DNA from: Anaspis maculata
Taxonomy: Eukaryota > Arthropoda > Insecta > Coleoptera > Scraptiidae
Reading direction: 5' to 3'
DNA length: 64,000 nucleotides
Assembly (NCBI GenBank): GCA_949128115.1
Contig: OX421967.1
Span: 8,112,070 to 8,176,069 of the forward strand
The notes under the pieces are model-generated. The model did not search any database and was not told the origin of the DNA. It saw only the letters and a list, made by a program, of their open reading frames with translations. Below, piece by piece: positions 33,179 through 45,020 of this stretch. Each line of letters starts with the position of its first letter. The stretch's first letter is position 1. Both the position numbers and the translations under genes were made by a program.

Positions 33179-34694
33179 AAATAAATAATAAATAAGTGTT
33201 TATTGTTTCATAAATACCTACAGGTATTACAAACAAGGGTGAGGAAAAATTATTATTTACAACTTAAAACTAAAACTAGAGGATTGAATACGCAACAAAA
33301 AGAAAATTCTCAATCAGATAGACAGTTGAACTGTTCAAAGCCCCAAAAAAACTTATGAGCAGAAATACCCTTCTTTTTTCTTACAATTCTCAAGAGCTTT
33401 AGAGGCTCATCCTTCTTATTCATTTCTCGCAAACGATCTCAGTTTCATCGCCGTGCTCAGAAATTTATAAATCGTTGTGATTCTCGTAACTGATTGGTTC
33501 TGCAGGACGAGGTGAACATCTCCAGCAAGCCGCGAAATATCCTCCCTCATCGCACTATACAGGGGACATCGGAAAAAAATATGGTGGATAGTTTCGCAAT
33601 TGTGCAAATTGCAAACTGAACATAGCTCGTGTTTTATTTTATGACTTGCCGCGTTAATGAAAAGGGTAAAACCTAAGGTGTTGGCTGTTCTCAATTGTGC
33701 AATGCATCTTTTTTTGTACAATGGTGTCTTTATGGTGATTAGTTGGTCTTTCATTTGATCAGGATGGCCTTGTGGTAGCAAGAATTTATATTCAGTACAA
33801 TATTGGCTAAGAAGAATCCGATCCCAATCATCTCTCTTCATTACTCTTCCACACTTCTCGATGATACCACAAATTTCCTGTCTGGACAAGGATTGAATTG
33901 GAAGCTCAACTTCAAAACGGTTATTCAACAGATCACGGAATTGTGTGAGCCAGTTGTATTTTGCTTTATTATTTGATGACAGATCTAAGTAAATAAGTCT
34001 TTCGAGAGCAATCCGTGGGTATCGGCAACTAGTCATGGATAGGATTCTTCTAATTAAGTGGAGGGTTTGTTTAATGAAGGTAATCACAACACTATTCATT
34101 GATGTTTCACATCTCAATATGTAACCCGGTGTGCTTTGGTGAAGGTACAATAGATTTTTTATGAGATGATTTTGTATGGAATCAAGCTTCTCTATACTCT
34201 TTAGACCCCAGATGCTGATGCCGTAAGTGAAAGATGGAAGTATTACAGAGTTATACAGTTTTAATATTGAGTCCCAGTTATCTATTTTGGCTGAGTTTAT
34301 TAGATTAATTGTAGCGGCTGAGTTTATTTTGGCTTTTTGAATTCGATGTTTATACGCCTCTTGTGATAAACCACTTTCCTGGAAAATAGTGCCCAAATAC
34401 TCATAAGTTCTCACAACTTCGACCCTAACGTCTCCGTAAAAAAAAGCCTTCAGTCTGCAAGCGCCCCTCGAGAAAGGGAGAACCTTGGTTTTGTCTGTGT
34501 TCGCCTGCAGTTTCAGAAGTTTACAATATTTTTCCAGAATGTTTAGATTCAGCTGTAAGTTCACTGGGGAGTCTGCCAAGAGAACAAGATCATCAGCGTA
34601 GAGGAGTGTGACTATATTTGTGGAACCATCCAATGGAACTCCGTAAGCCCCGTTTTTTCTGAAGAAGTCATCTATATAATGACTTATAATGACA
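33179..34694 (-). mobile_element. 5'-truncated non-LTR retrotransposon, with target-site duplication
   Basis: The flanking direct repeat TTTTTGCTATAT lies at 33167-33178 and 34695-34706. The minus-strand 3' end has AATAAA followed by an (ATTT)n-like tail at 33179-33210. The 5' end is cut inside the RT domain, the usual product of incomplete target-primed reverse transcription. It interrupts a palindromic arm whose halves meet again at ggttagcttatcccc (34707). Confidence 0.8.
33416..34694 (-). pseudogene. Intact 3' part of a non-LTR polymerase: RT from YADD onward and C-terminal zinc motif
   Basis: The frame is open from the truncation point at 34694 down to TAA at 33416, over 420 codons without a stop or shift. 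It begins at GAYGVPLDGS, has the catalytic YADDLVLLADS (about 34600-34570), KTKVLPFS, YEYLGTIFQ (about 34400), LYNSVILPSFTYG (about 34250) and a C-terminal cysteine/histidine motif CSVCNLHNCETIHHIFFRC (about 33640-33580). The element lacks endonuclease, ORF1 and the first RT blocks, so it is dead despite the clean frame, which points to a recent insertion. I could not assign a clade with confidence. Confidence 0.8.
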
Positions 34695-36175
34695 TTTTTG
34701 CTATATGGTTAGCTTATCCCCATCTGTTCAACATGTTAAAAACAACATCCCTGTAACGCGTAATACTTAGTATACAGGGTGAAAATTGAAAAATAAATCT
34801 TGAAAAAATTTGTATTTTGGTGAAACAATCCTCGAGAAAACTATAGTCTCATATTGAACATTCGAAAAATGTACCCCTTCATAGTCGCTGGTATCCTACG
34901 TACAGGGTGGGATCAATTTTTTTTCAATGTTTTCTATCTTCATCGAATCAATCCAGACAGGAGCCAATTCCAGCTCTGTTACAAGCCCATAATCTCTCAT
35001 TCAAGATACAAAAATGTCACATTCCTCAAACTCCCTAAACACAACCTACAGGGTGCAACATACTTTATTTGTTTTATTTTTTTCTGGATAAAATAATTAA
35101 GGGTGATAATCTTAGCTGGTTTACTGGAAAGCTCAGAGTTTTCCAGATTTGCATTTCTAATATCACTCTGACTTGATATACCGGATGAATTATATATGTT
35201 GCTTCAGCTTTTGTTGTGCAAGGAGTTGCTAAGGAAATTGTCCTTAGCAACTCCTCGCACAAACAAAATCGCAAAAATGCTTGATGCTACAGTAGCCAGT
35301 TGTTGCAGTGATTGCAGAAATGTAAATTTTTGATATGTTTTGCGGAATACTTTAGGCTCTCCTTTAAGTGGGTAAGATCATCATCCGAATTAATGTGACC
35401 CAGGAAAAAAATATTGAAAAAAGGGTGTTCCACCCTGTACGTCATGTTTTAGCAGTTTAAGGAATGTGACATTTTTTATAGCTTGAATGAGAGATTATTG
35501 ACTTCTAATAGAGCCGGAATTGATCTTTGTCCGGATTGATTTGATCAAGATACAATTTATTGAAAAAAAAATTGATTTCACCCTGCACGTAGAATACCAG
35601 CGGCTATCAAGGGGTGAGTTCTTCACACGTTAAGTGGGAGACCATAAGGTTGCTGAATAATGAGAGACTGTTTTTTTCGAAAACTATTTCACCGGAGTAA
35701 AAAAGTTTTAAGATTTATTTTTCAATTTTCACCCTGTATACTAAGTATTACGCGTACAAGGATGTATGCTTTCAACATGTTGAACAGGTGGGGATGAGCT
35801 AACCATATAGCAAAAAACAGTTAAGGAACTACTTTCTTCAAGCAAAAATTCTAATTCAAATATACTAAACTGATTTATTGGAAAAAGAAAAAAAATGAAG
35901 AGATTTTAGTTTTTTCCAGCGTATTCCAGAAACGCCTCAAGGTATTTCGAAACTGTTTACAGCATGTTCATGAACATGAGACCGTTATCAATATCCTGAT
36001 TCACATACGTCCATCGGTTATTGTTCAAGATTCATGATTTTTCAACCAATTTTCTCCACTTCACCCTGTATAAAGTGTCTGCATTATTTGCGCTGGTGTC
36101 CTTACATCCAGATTGATCCAGGGTCGTCTCAGCAACAGGCATGCAAAGTGACAATGCTTGGTATAAAAGTGCAAG

Positions 36176-36604
36176 AGGAAGAGGAACCTGAGGAATCTGA
36201 GGAAGAGCGAAACCCTGGCTTACATACTTTTTGAGTGTCCAATGTATCGTGAATTCAGACGGAAGGAACTTTTCGCGAATCAGGACCTCCATGACGTGCT
36301 CACATGCACGGAGACAGGCACCATCTCAAGATTATTTGGTTTTCTTTCAAACTCTCCGAGGCTGCGTTCATTCGTCCTGAGTGAGTGGTGAGTGTGTGAA
36401 CGCGCTCTCCAATCCTGCAGGGGGAACTTCTATGACAGGGACCAATACATTGCCTTGCACCTAACATTAATTTTTATTGTCATGTTCATCATGCGTTGTT
36501 GTTGTTATTACATTGTCGTTTTTGTTTATATCGGTTATTTTTCACATTGCTATAAAATGTATATTTTCGAAGCAATGAACTCTTATCTATCTATCTATCT
36601 ATCT
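36176..36604 (+). mobile_element. Short 3' end of a non-LTR element with (TATC)n tail
   Basis: A 14-bp duplication, TATAAAAGTGCAAG, flanks it at 36162-36175 and 36605-36618. The coding remnant reads ETLAYILFECPMYREFRR and then LFGFLSNSPRLRSFVLSEW before a stop, the CCHC-like C-terminus common to several non-LTR polymerases. About 230 bases of 3' UTR follow, ending in five TATC repeats. It interrupts the right arm of the foldback at 29219-36651. Confidence 0.75.
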
Positions 36605-36859
36605 TATAAAAGTGCAAGGTCCCCCTGATTTTTTGCCCTTAACGTCCGGACTATAAGGCCTGGAATATTTGATAGGAAAAATAATCAATAGTAATATAAC
36701 AAGTGCATATAATAATATCAATATATAATATAACAAATAATAACATCAGATTGACAGCACTGAACATTTTCGTGGAAAAGCTATCGATAATTCAAGAAAA
36801 ACGTTGAATATAAAACACTGTGACTTCCGAGGGGTTGACCCGGGATGCAGTGCTCGGTG

Positions 36860-39800
36860 TAATGAAACGACCAACAGCGATAAGTCCAATCGTCGAAACT
36901 ACAGAGGTTTTCGTCTCACATGTCAAGTGACACCTCTTCAGATAATGACCTTATTTTGAAAAAATATCCAAGTGATTCAAGGAACAACAGCTATTTTAGA
37001 AATTTCCGTATAACGTCCCAAGATGATAAGGAAGCCGGGGCCGTCCAATCGACGCCCTTTTACAAAAAATCGAAATAAATCCTGTGACAGTTCTGAAATT
37101 TACAAGGGTCTTTCCCATTCAACTCAAGAATTCTCACAGGTATGTGGTCCGCCTTTCTTATGCTCCATATGTTCTTCCAGTCACCAGTCTCTTCGTGGCC
37201 TCAAAATTCATATCGGAAAGTCCAAGCGATGCAAAATCATTCCTGACATTGGTGCTCCTACAACTTCATTTGCAGATTTTCTTGCAAATTTGAAGTCCAC
37301 ACAACGATTAGTACGCAGGATTCCAAGAGCTGCTCGTCCTCAGTCTGCAGCCTCCTTCTGTAAGTTGATCGAAAATGTCATATCACAAAATTCATCTTCC
37401 ACCTGGGAGAAATTGTCAACTTTTTCATTTCAAGCCTTTGCTCTCCCGTATACACATAACACCAAAATGACTTCCCTCACTAACATCATTAAAAACAATC
37501 TCTTGTCCAACAGTATTTCATCTCATCCCAATCAAAAAAGACATCCGAAGTTGTCGTCTCTGAAAACGAAAGCTGAGTCGAAACTATCTGAAGGAGATCT
37601 CAAAGGTGCTCTTCGGTTGCTTACATCTGAGAACAGCTTTGCTCCAAAAAACTCAGATACTCTTAAATCACTCGAAGAGAAACATCCTCATGCAGATTCA
37701 AACCTAGTCTTTCCTGAACTCTCTATTTTGTCCAATCATTCGATTGTTTCTATTGACGAAGTAAAGAAGGCCGTTTTATCTTTTCCTGTAGGTTCGGCAG
37801 GAGGTTTAGATGGCTTACGACCTCAGCATTTGAAAGATATGATTTCTCCAGCTAATGGCGAAACAAGTATTCGTTTACTTAAATGTCTGGCATCTTTAGC
37901 TGACCTTATGATTTCTGGGTTTGTTCCACTTGATGTCTGCCCTTGGTTCTACGGCGCCTCTCTTTCTGCTTTCAAAAAAAAAGGACGGAGGCATTCGCCC
38001 CATTGCTGTAGGAAACACTCTTCGTCGTATGGTTGCCAAGATTCTTTGTAAACGCGTCTTTGCTGAAGCTGGCGAAATTCTTCGTCCAACTCAATTTGGT
38101 TTTGGTACTCGTGATGGGGCTGAAGGAATTGTTCATGCAGTTCGCCAACATGTTGAAAATCAAGAGGATTTTTGTGTGATGGTCAAGCTAGATTTTAAAA
38201 ACGCTTTTAACTGTGTTAGGCGAGATCGGCTGCTTCGAGAAATTCATGACCATTTCCCTTCTCTATATCCCTTTATTCATCAGTGTTATCGCCACCCTTC
38301 CAAATTGGCTTTTGGTAATTCTTTAATTTCCTCTGAATCAGGTGTTCAGCAAGGGGACCCTTTAGGCCCCTTAGCCTTCTGCTTAGTAGCCAATGCAGTG
38401 GCTCGTTCTTTAAAATCCAAGATGAATCTCTGGTATATGGACGATGCTACCTTGATTGACCACCCTGACATAGTAATCCACGATTTGAAAATCATAATAG
38501 ATACTGGAAATGCCCTTGGACTTCAATTGAATTTAGAAAAAACTGAAGTTACATTTCTTAAAGGCACTGACCTAGAAATCTCTAGCACACAAGATACTTT
38601 TCGTCAATCTCTACCACAACTTCGTTTTCTTTCCCTTAATGAATGTACACTTCTTGGAGCTCCATTGAATATGGCTGGCATGTCGCCTCTCCTGCTAAAA
38701 AAGTTGGATTCGATCAATCTCCTAACAGAACGTGCTCAAAAACTCAGTGCCCATCATGCTCTTTTCATATTGAAACATTCACTTGGTTTTCAACGCCTCC
38801 TCTATTTTATCCGAACGTGCCCCACATGGGGCTTCCAAAACCTCTTAGAAAAGTTCGATACAATTATTATTAACTCTCTACAGTCCATTTGTAACATTTC
38901 AGTTGACACTCAAATTAGACGACAGATTTTCCTCCCGATAAGCGAAGGTGGTTTAGATTTTAGTAGCGTCGAAGAACTGTCCATTCCGGCTTTTTTAGCC
39001 TCGGTTCATTCTGTCGCTTACCTTTTACAATCAATTCTCCCACAGTCGTCACCACTTGACTCATACTCTTACCTTCGTGAAGCTGAAGACCTTTGGTGTC
39101 AACGTACAGCGTGTGTTCTGCCTTCTTCTGACTCAAAAGCAAATCAGAAATCCTGGACTCAACCTATGATAGAGCTAGCCAAACAAAATCTTGTTTCAAA
39201 TTTTACAGATGATCGCAATAAAGCTCGACTTCTTGCAGTTTCAACTAAAGAGTCTGGTGCATGGCTTCACGCTCTTCCTTCACCAGCTCTTGGAACTTTC
39301 TTGGACCCTGACTCTTTGAAAATTGCGGTGGCACTTCGTTTGGGTGCCCCTTCTTATTCACCCTTCCGTTGCCGCTGCGTGATAGATGTATTTGTGCATC
39401 ACAGTCTCAGTTGTGGGGAATTTGGAATGCGAGCTTGAGCAGGAGCGATGGGAAACGGCCAGATGGATTGACCCTCTCTGCATGGAGTAAGGGGAATATG
39501 TTGACATGGGATGTCACATGTGTTGACTCTCTTGCAGCATCCTACTTGAGATCGACATCTCTTTCTGCTGGAGCTGCGGCTGATCTTGCGGAACGTCGAA
39601 AATGTTCAAAATATGAAGACCTTTCAAGCTTGTATCTGTTTTGCCCCGTCGGATTCGAAACACTGGGCTCGTGGGGAAGTGAAGCTCTTCGTTTCATCGA
39701 CGAAATTGGGTCTAGGATTGCCACGAAGACTCTGGAGCCAAGATCCCGTTCGTTTTTACGCCAACGAATAAGCCTAGAGATTCAAAGAGGAAATGCCTTC

Positions 39801-39860
39801 TGCGTTCGTTCGGCGCAACCCCAGGCTTCTTCATTGAAAGAGAATATTTCTCTACTCTAA
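36860..39860 (+). pseudogene. Single-ORF non-LTR retrotransposon with zinc finger, RT and restriction-like endonuclease
   Basis: The order of domains is an N-terminal C2H2-like finger (LCSICSSSHQSLRGLKIHIG, about 37160-37220), then RT with DGGIRPIAVGNTLRR (about 37985), KLDFKNAFNCVRRD (about 38190), GVQQGDPLGPLAFCL (about 38340) and YMDDATLID (about 38433). A cysteine-histidine cluster (CRC...HHSLSC, about 39370-39415) and an endonuclease block, RPDGLTL...TWDVT (about 39455-39515), follow. The latter fits the RPD-x(10-12)-D motif of restriction-like nucleases, as in the R2/R4/NeSL superclade. One extra A in an A-run at 37974-37982 shifts the frame, and a short deletion near 39430 shifts it again and removes residues between the Cys cluster and RPD. 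No rDNA or other specific target is visible. Confidence 0.8.
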
Positions 39861-39973
39861 ATATTCAATTTAAAATGTACTTATCTATTTTAACACTTGT
39901 TAAATATAAAATTTTTATCATCACAAGTGCTTGGTGTTTTCTCAGTTAAATCGTTCCAACCCGAAAATGACTG

Positions 39974-40079
39974 TCAATCACGAGGGAAAAGTAGACCCGA
40001 TATTATCCGACTAGAATCCCGAGTCAAAGTCGAGGGATTTTGTCCAAGATAATATCGGGTCTACTTTTCGAGTGATTGA
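39974..40079. repeat. Palindromic small element (hairpin MITE)
   Basis: The left arm (TCAATCACGAGG, then AAAAGTAGACCCGATATTATC) and the right arm (GATAATATCGGGTCTACTTTT, then CGAGTGATTGA) are inverted copies, about 34 bases per arm with a short gap, around a roughly 37-base loop. It could fold into a long hairpin. It is either a very small MITE or a source of small RNA. Confidence 0.75.
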
Positions 40080-40979
40080 TAGTTTGTTTGAGGAATTTAA
40101 AACATTCAACTCGAATAAAACACAAAGCACGAGATGAATTTAGCAGATTATCGCCCAAATAGACTACTAGTAGAAATAGTAGGTTCAATGTATCATTGTA
40201 TTAAACTGTCAATTTCAATGCATGCCTTGTTGAGAAAAAAAAACTCAATTTCAAGAGAAGGGTAAAAATGTTTAATTTGTCTTCTTTCTAATAACTGAAT
40301 ACACTTGTGGAGCTCACTACTGAATCAAGCTAATTCTGCTTGGCTAAATGATAATTATCTTGCCATGAGTGGTAGTTCACATCACAGTAGTTTCACATGG
40401 GGAGTAGACTGGTAGAGCTGAAAACTAAATGTCACTAACAGCTGTTGACAGCGCATGGAAGAAGAGTGCACTGTCACGGATTAAGGAAGGGGCCCCGTTG
40501 CTGGAAACAATGCTGAAACGAAGTCCAATAGGTTGTAAGATTGTATTTTAGTAAGTGGAAGACCCTTTAAACGTACCAGTACTAAAATTTAAGTCCAAAC
40601 AAGTATAAATACAGTCGTTCCAATTACATATTATTTGTGAGCCCAAAAATATTTCAATCCGGTGCTATTACCTAGTGTGCATTATTCACCTCCTAGTGTG
40701 CATCAATCGATAGCTTAAACCGAGTCACGTGGGTCTCATTCGGTTGTTCTGATTGGTTGAATTGGGTATGTGGGCGATAATCGCGGATAAATCATTTATC
40801 GTTTTCGATAGCGGTATATTTTATTTTATTTTGTTCTTGAGGCATACCGTACTCGGTTTTTTTGCGGTTTGCGGTTTGTTCATCAAAGCAGTTCAGCAAA
40901 GACTTCATTTTTAACTAACCGTTCTCTATCGACTAGTATCGACGTAGTACCTACTGCAAAGAGCAATCTCTGTATAAAA
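40080..40979. other. Unassigned spacer
   Basis: No gene or recognisable repeat. The composition is AT-rich. Confidence 0.35.
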
Positions 40980-41510
40980 AATAGTGTCTCGGTGAAATAA
41001 TGTCGCCACCTTTGTTACATCGAGCAGCAACAATCCCTCTCCTTTACGCGAATAAGGGCTTCATTACATGCGTGAAATATCCCGCAGCAGGCCGTGCCGT
41101 GTCCGCGCCACCCCCCCGCCCCTCGCGCCCACCCTGTATGCCATTTGCCACGGCCTATTCTGATGCGGTGCGATAACGGATCCACCACCGGAAATTCACG
41201 ACACATTTGTTTTTACTCCTTCCAAACACGTTAATGAGTTATTCTGCTGTGTTACGTTTTCTAATTATACGATCGCAGTTACCAGTAATTAATTAATGTT
41301 TCGTGAAAATTCTTGCTTCAATTGAATTTTCACAAAACGCTCTCTTGCCAACCGCCGTGTGCCTTCTCGCTCTCTCCGTTTTGGTAAATTATTGTGTTGG
41401 ATGTCCCTCGACAGTTGTGGCGGCGGCATTGTTGGATTTATCGCGCAAAGTCGGAATGATTCAGGCGTCGGTTCGGATCGACGGCGAGGAAGCGTCGTCG
41501 ATTTGAGGGT
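40980..41510. other. Host-like non-coding island
   Basis: A non-repetitive, GC-richer stretch (gccgtgccgtgtccgcgcc; gtggcggcggcattg) with AGTAATTAATTAATG at about 41285. Overlapping open frames at 41303-41658 disagree with each other and lack motifs. No exon is supported. Confidence 0.35.
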
Positions 41511-42109
41511 GTTCAAAAAACGCGTCGGAACGATCGAAGCGTTTCAAATCCTGATCGAAAACTTTTTTATTTATACAGCAAGCTCTTCAAACAATTGGGC
41601 ATTTCCATTGACGTCACAGCATTGTTGCCAACTGTCCAGAATTGTCCGCCAAATTTGAACCAATTCATGTTCGGGGACAACCAAACTACAGGGCGCTTAA
41701 GGAGTTCCAGTATCTGCATTTTTTCCTTGGCTACCTCTTTGAGTTTGAGTTTGAAACTTTTGTATTGAGTTCAAAGCAATGTCCTTAATGCGCCTGCAAA
41801 ATAAGTTCTCGTGGAAAAGTGTGTTTGTTTGTGAAAAAGCAAGCCAAACATGTTAGGTTACCTACACAGGGTAGTGGTGAAAATTCATATTTTTCGACGA
41901 AATTGGGCCTGGACTTTGCCACCAAACTTCACCTGAATGTTGGGGGTTCACATTCCTGGCATTGCTGGAGTGATATGACTTGTGAGGGGCTAGGTATGTA
42001 TCTCTTTGGTTCGTGCTTCCTAATCACCCAAATACTTGAAGCCCAGCTTTTACTGCTGGATTGAAGAAACAAACAATAGTTTAAGTGTATATTTTATATT
42101 TTAAAAGTG
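41511..42109. other. Spacer with a short dispersed repeat
   Basis: Positions 41590-41640 (attgggcatttcc...gttgccaact) recur in inverted form at 52235-52295 (ggttggcaac...ggaaatgcccaat), so a small dispersed repeat is present. Nothing else is recognised. Confidence 0.4.
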
Positions 42110-43340
42110 CAGGAGTGTCTTCACTTCGGTTGTGGAATATGGACAAAGGCAAAACATGGAAGTTTAACTCGAACAGCTGTTCGGCCACCGATGATGTCTC
42201 CGGTCACTGGAGCCCTCCTTGACAAAAATTTCACACCTGATTCAACGATGTTGAATTTTCAATTACAACTTGATTGTGTCAAGATACATTTCTTGAAAAT
42301 ACAAATATTGATTGTTCTATTGAGGATTCAAGGTTCCAAATTGTGGTCGACGTAGCAATTCCTCAGTCCGTAGATTTTCCCATTTTTAGATTGCCGAAGG
42401 CCACAATTTTTGACACAGGTACTTCCTTAAACTAGAGAGGCTTAGCTACAGATAATTTTGTGCAAACATCATAACTGTATTACAGCAATTTAGTTACCCA
42501 TCCTTATCGTTATCGGTACAACCTCCGTATATTTTTGCAAGTGTATTCCTTCTTTCTTCTTTTCCATTTCTTGGCGCTTTGAGATACTTTCTGTGATACT
42601 TCTTACTTCCACGAGCTCGGCGTTTCGAGAAAACCATGAATTTCCTCAAAAAAAAAGATTCAATTACTCCAACCCAACTTTTACGTCCATTGAGCCCTCT
42701 ACATCTCTAGCCATGCTTTCTCCATTGCTTTCACAAGCCTAGATGTTTGAATTGACAATTTCCATTTTCGACTTCACTGTAGTTGTTATAGTCGCTGTGA
42801 TATAAGCACATGAGAACCAGATGGGATCGGCTCCGAGCTTGGCTGCGAGTATCTTCTGATGACCAAATCGTACGCCTTACTTGACAGTCTTGAATTTCCA
42901 GTTGATGGCTTCATCGCGTCAAGACACATTGCTTAAAATCCTGAAATTTCTTCTCATAAGCAGGATTTGAGGTGAAATTGTGGTCAGCTTAGAAATTCCT
43001 TGGTCGCTGGATTTTCCCATTTCGAGATCGCCACAGGTCACAGTTTTTGCCACAGCCATACTTTCTGAAATCAGAAGAGCGCTTAGTGATGGATAATTTG
43101 TAAAATCATCTCACATTTATTCTGTGTTCCAACAATTTAGTCAGCTTTTTACCTTATCGACAGGATAATAAACTGGCAAATTTTCTCCTTCCCAGATGTC
43201 TTTGAGTCGCATTTCTTGGAACTTTGAGATACTTTCTGAGATGCTCTTTCTTTTAAAGAGCTCAGTTTTCCGAAAAAGACACGGATTTCTTTTTTTTTTC
43301 GACAGAAAAGATTCAAGCACTTCACCAAACCTTTTTGTTT
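42110..43340. repeat. Two diverged tandem copies, about 637 bp apart
   Basis: Positions 42300-42720 and 42940-43340 align with an offset of about 637 bp. Shared words include gattttcccatttt, ctttgagatactttctg and gaaaagattcaa-like ends. Neither copy encodes a protein. This may be an old tandem duplication of a non-coding element. Confidence 0.6.
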
Positions 43341-43607
43341 AATGAGCTATCTAGGTCAATACAATTTGAGGAATTGAGTCGAGCGTGTGGCAGCGGCGTG
43401 TGTTTTGTTGCCTCGTCGTTTGTTTTGTTTTTAGATTTTTGGAATTTCCGGAGAGGCTTATCGGTTTTGGATTTTGTGTGTGCTTACGTCGTGATGTGCA
43501 AGGAAGTCTTGCCTCCGAGAGGTTGATTCGGGCAATTCTCTTTTTCGGTGCACTTCTTTTAAAATTGTTTTGTGACGTTCAAGTGTTTTTAATGTAATGA
43601 ACTTGAT

Positions 43608-44302
43608 ATGGAAGGTGACCTGTATGAAAGGCTAGTGAAATTCATCCAAGATTCAAACGAAAGGCAGTCGGAGGATATTACGCAAAGGATTGGAATCGAA
43701 ATAAAAGCAGAAATTGATGTCTTGCGAGACATCATAAATAGTGAAATAGATAAACGTACTAAGTTGCAAGTTGAATACGACGAACTGAGAGCGAAATACG
43801 ATACATTGGATAGGACTCTCAGAAAAAATAACTTGGTGGTGTTTGGACTGAGAATTGATCGTAATAACAGGGTGGTGAATATTGTTAATCGATTGAATGA
43901 GTATTTGAAGTTGAACATAGCAACATCTGAGAGATCAGTGACTTCATTGTTCCTCTCAATGATGAAAGAAAGCGACCAATTTTGATCAAATTTGTTCCGT
44001 ATATTACCAAGCAAACAGTGCTGAAGAGTTGTAAGCTGCTGAAGGGCACGGGAATTAGCATTTCTGAGGACCGGAATTTGGCTGAAAGACAAAATAATAA
44101 AGTTTTGCGCCAGCATCTCAACGAAGCCAGAAAGAAAAAATATAATGCTTTCATCAAAGGTGGTAAACTTTATGTGAATGATAGTGGCGCTAGTAGAAAA
44201 GAGTCCGCCCTTTTCTACTCGTGGACTGTGGGCTCACTCTTTATTTATTGTTTTGCACAGCTGAAACGGGAAGGTAAATGGAACTCGAGCATGCTAACAT
44301 AA
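43608..44302 (+). pseudogene. ORF1 of a CR1/L2-like non-LTR element
   Basis: It begins at ATG 43608 (MEGDLYERLV). The N-terminal half is rich in charged residues with a likely coiled coil (about residues 20-75), followed by NNLVVFGL. A frameshift near 43945 moves the rest to another frame, where KRPILIKFVPYITKQ, LLKGTGISISEDRN and RKKKYNAFIKGGKLYVN are visible. This coiled-coil plus nucleic-acid-binding tail is the ORF1 type common in insect CR1/L2-like elements. The matching ORF2 starts at 47486, beyond insertions, so both probably belong to one element. The shift makes the protein non-functional. Confidence 0.75.
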
Positions 44303-44701
44303 TACAAGTTCATTAATTACTATAAAATAATTCCACATCACACTACTTACATGACAGTTATAACATCGGGACTGAGGGCGCAACCTCAGTCCCTTGAACC
44401 GACAGTCTGCCTTCAACCAGCAGTACTTCTCACTACCACCGAACCCGTCGAGAGATCATCATCGAATCCTGATGAATCCATCCCCGTGTGCCCGCGTATG
44501 TCAGTCTAATCCCAATCGACCAATCAGGTCGATGCACGTTTCTTCGTGCTTGGTGAACCCGGCATACCACGGCGGTTATGAACTAAGAATTGTGCTGCCC
44601 TTGCAGCATTCAGCATTTCCTGTGGCAGGTCGTTGCTTTTGCTGAAGGCGACTTATGAATTATTATAATTTATACCTAATAAAATAATTCGTACTCAAGG
44701 G
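44303..44701. other. Unassigned insertion-like segment
   Basis: It contains a perfect-looking short hairpin, GGGACTGAGG and CCTCAGTCCC, at about 44368-44394, and an AATAAA at about 44680. It might be a small solo LTR or other insertion between ORF1 and the next open frame, but I cannot define ends. Confidence 0.3.
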
Positions 44702-45020
44702 ATGGGCCTTTCGTTATGGCCCTTCCGTCATGTTCATGACAATAGTGTGTACACTGCGGAGGAATTGAAAAAGGAAGAAGAGAGAGAGGAGACCGAGATT
44801 ATTCTAGTAAAGAAGGCGGATAGTGCTCCTGCTACTCCATCACAACGTGGCTGTGAGGCGGACCTCGACGTCGATTCTTTTGCCGCGTCTGGACCTTTCA
44901 CAGCGGCTGTTGACCAGAATTCAGGCGATTTAAACATCAATTCTGCAGGTGACTCCAACGGCAAGCCCAGTCCCAAAACAAAGAAGAATCAGCATGAGGT
45001 TTTGGTGGTGAAGCCCGATA
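44702..45020 (+). pseudogene. Unrecognised open frame split by a foldback insertion
   Basis: The frame starts at ATG 44702 (MGLSLWPFRHV), is highly acidic and Ser/Pro-rich (ELKKEEEREETEII; SAPATPSQRG) and runs into the 2205-bp foldback at 45021. After the foldback, in the frame that would follow removal of the insertion and one TA, about 24 more codons stay open to a stop at 47298. I do not recognise the protein. It might be an accessory ORF of the CR1/L2-like element or a host exon. Confidence 0.4.

Larger units (their letters stand above)
29219..36651. mobile_element. Composite long-inverted-repeat (foldback) region with GTCCGGACG ends
   Basis: The left end GTCCGGACGTTAG at 29219 and the right end CGTCCGGAC at 36651 (followed by TA) are inverted. 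The inverted match continues through ACCTTGCACTTTTATA and GACACTTTATACAGGGTG. Internally, about 34707-35090 pairs with about 35400-35830, and about 29570-29720 pairs with about 32945-33110, so the region is built of nested palindromes. Later insertions at 30536-31240, 31544-32660, 33179-34694 and 36176-36604 interrupt it. Whether 29219 and 36651 are two ends of one element or of two neighbours is not settled; the left flank is TG rather than TA. Confidence 0.45.

Noticed and set aside
41303..41658. Possible small secreted protein (hydrophobic start at 41303)
   Set aside because: Two overlapping frames, no clear cleavage site, no downstream exon signal that I could confirm.
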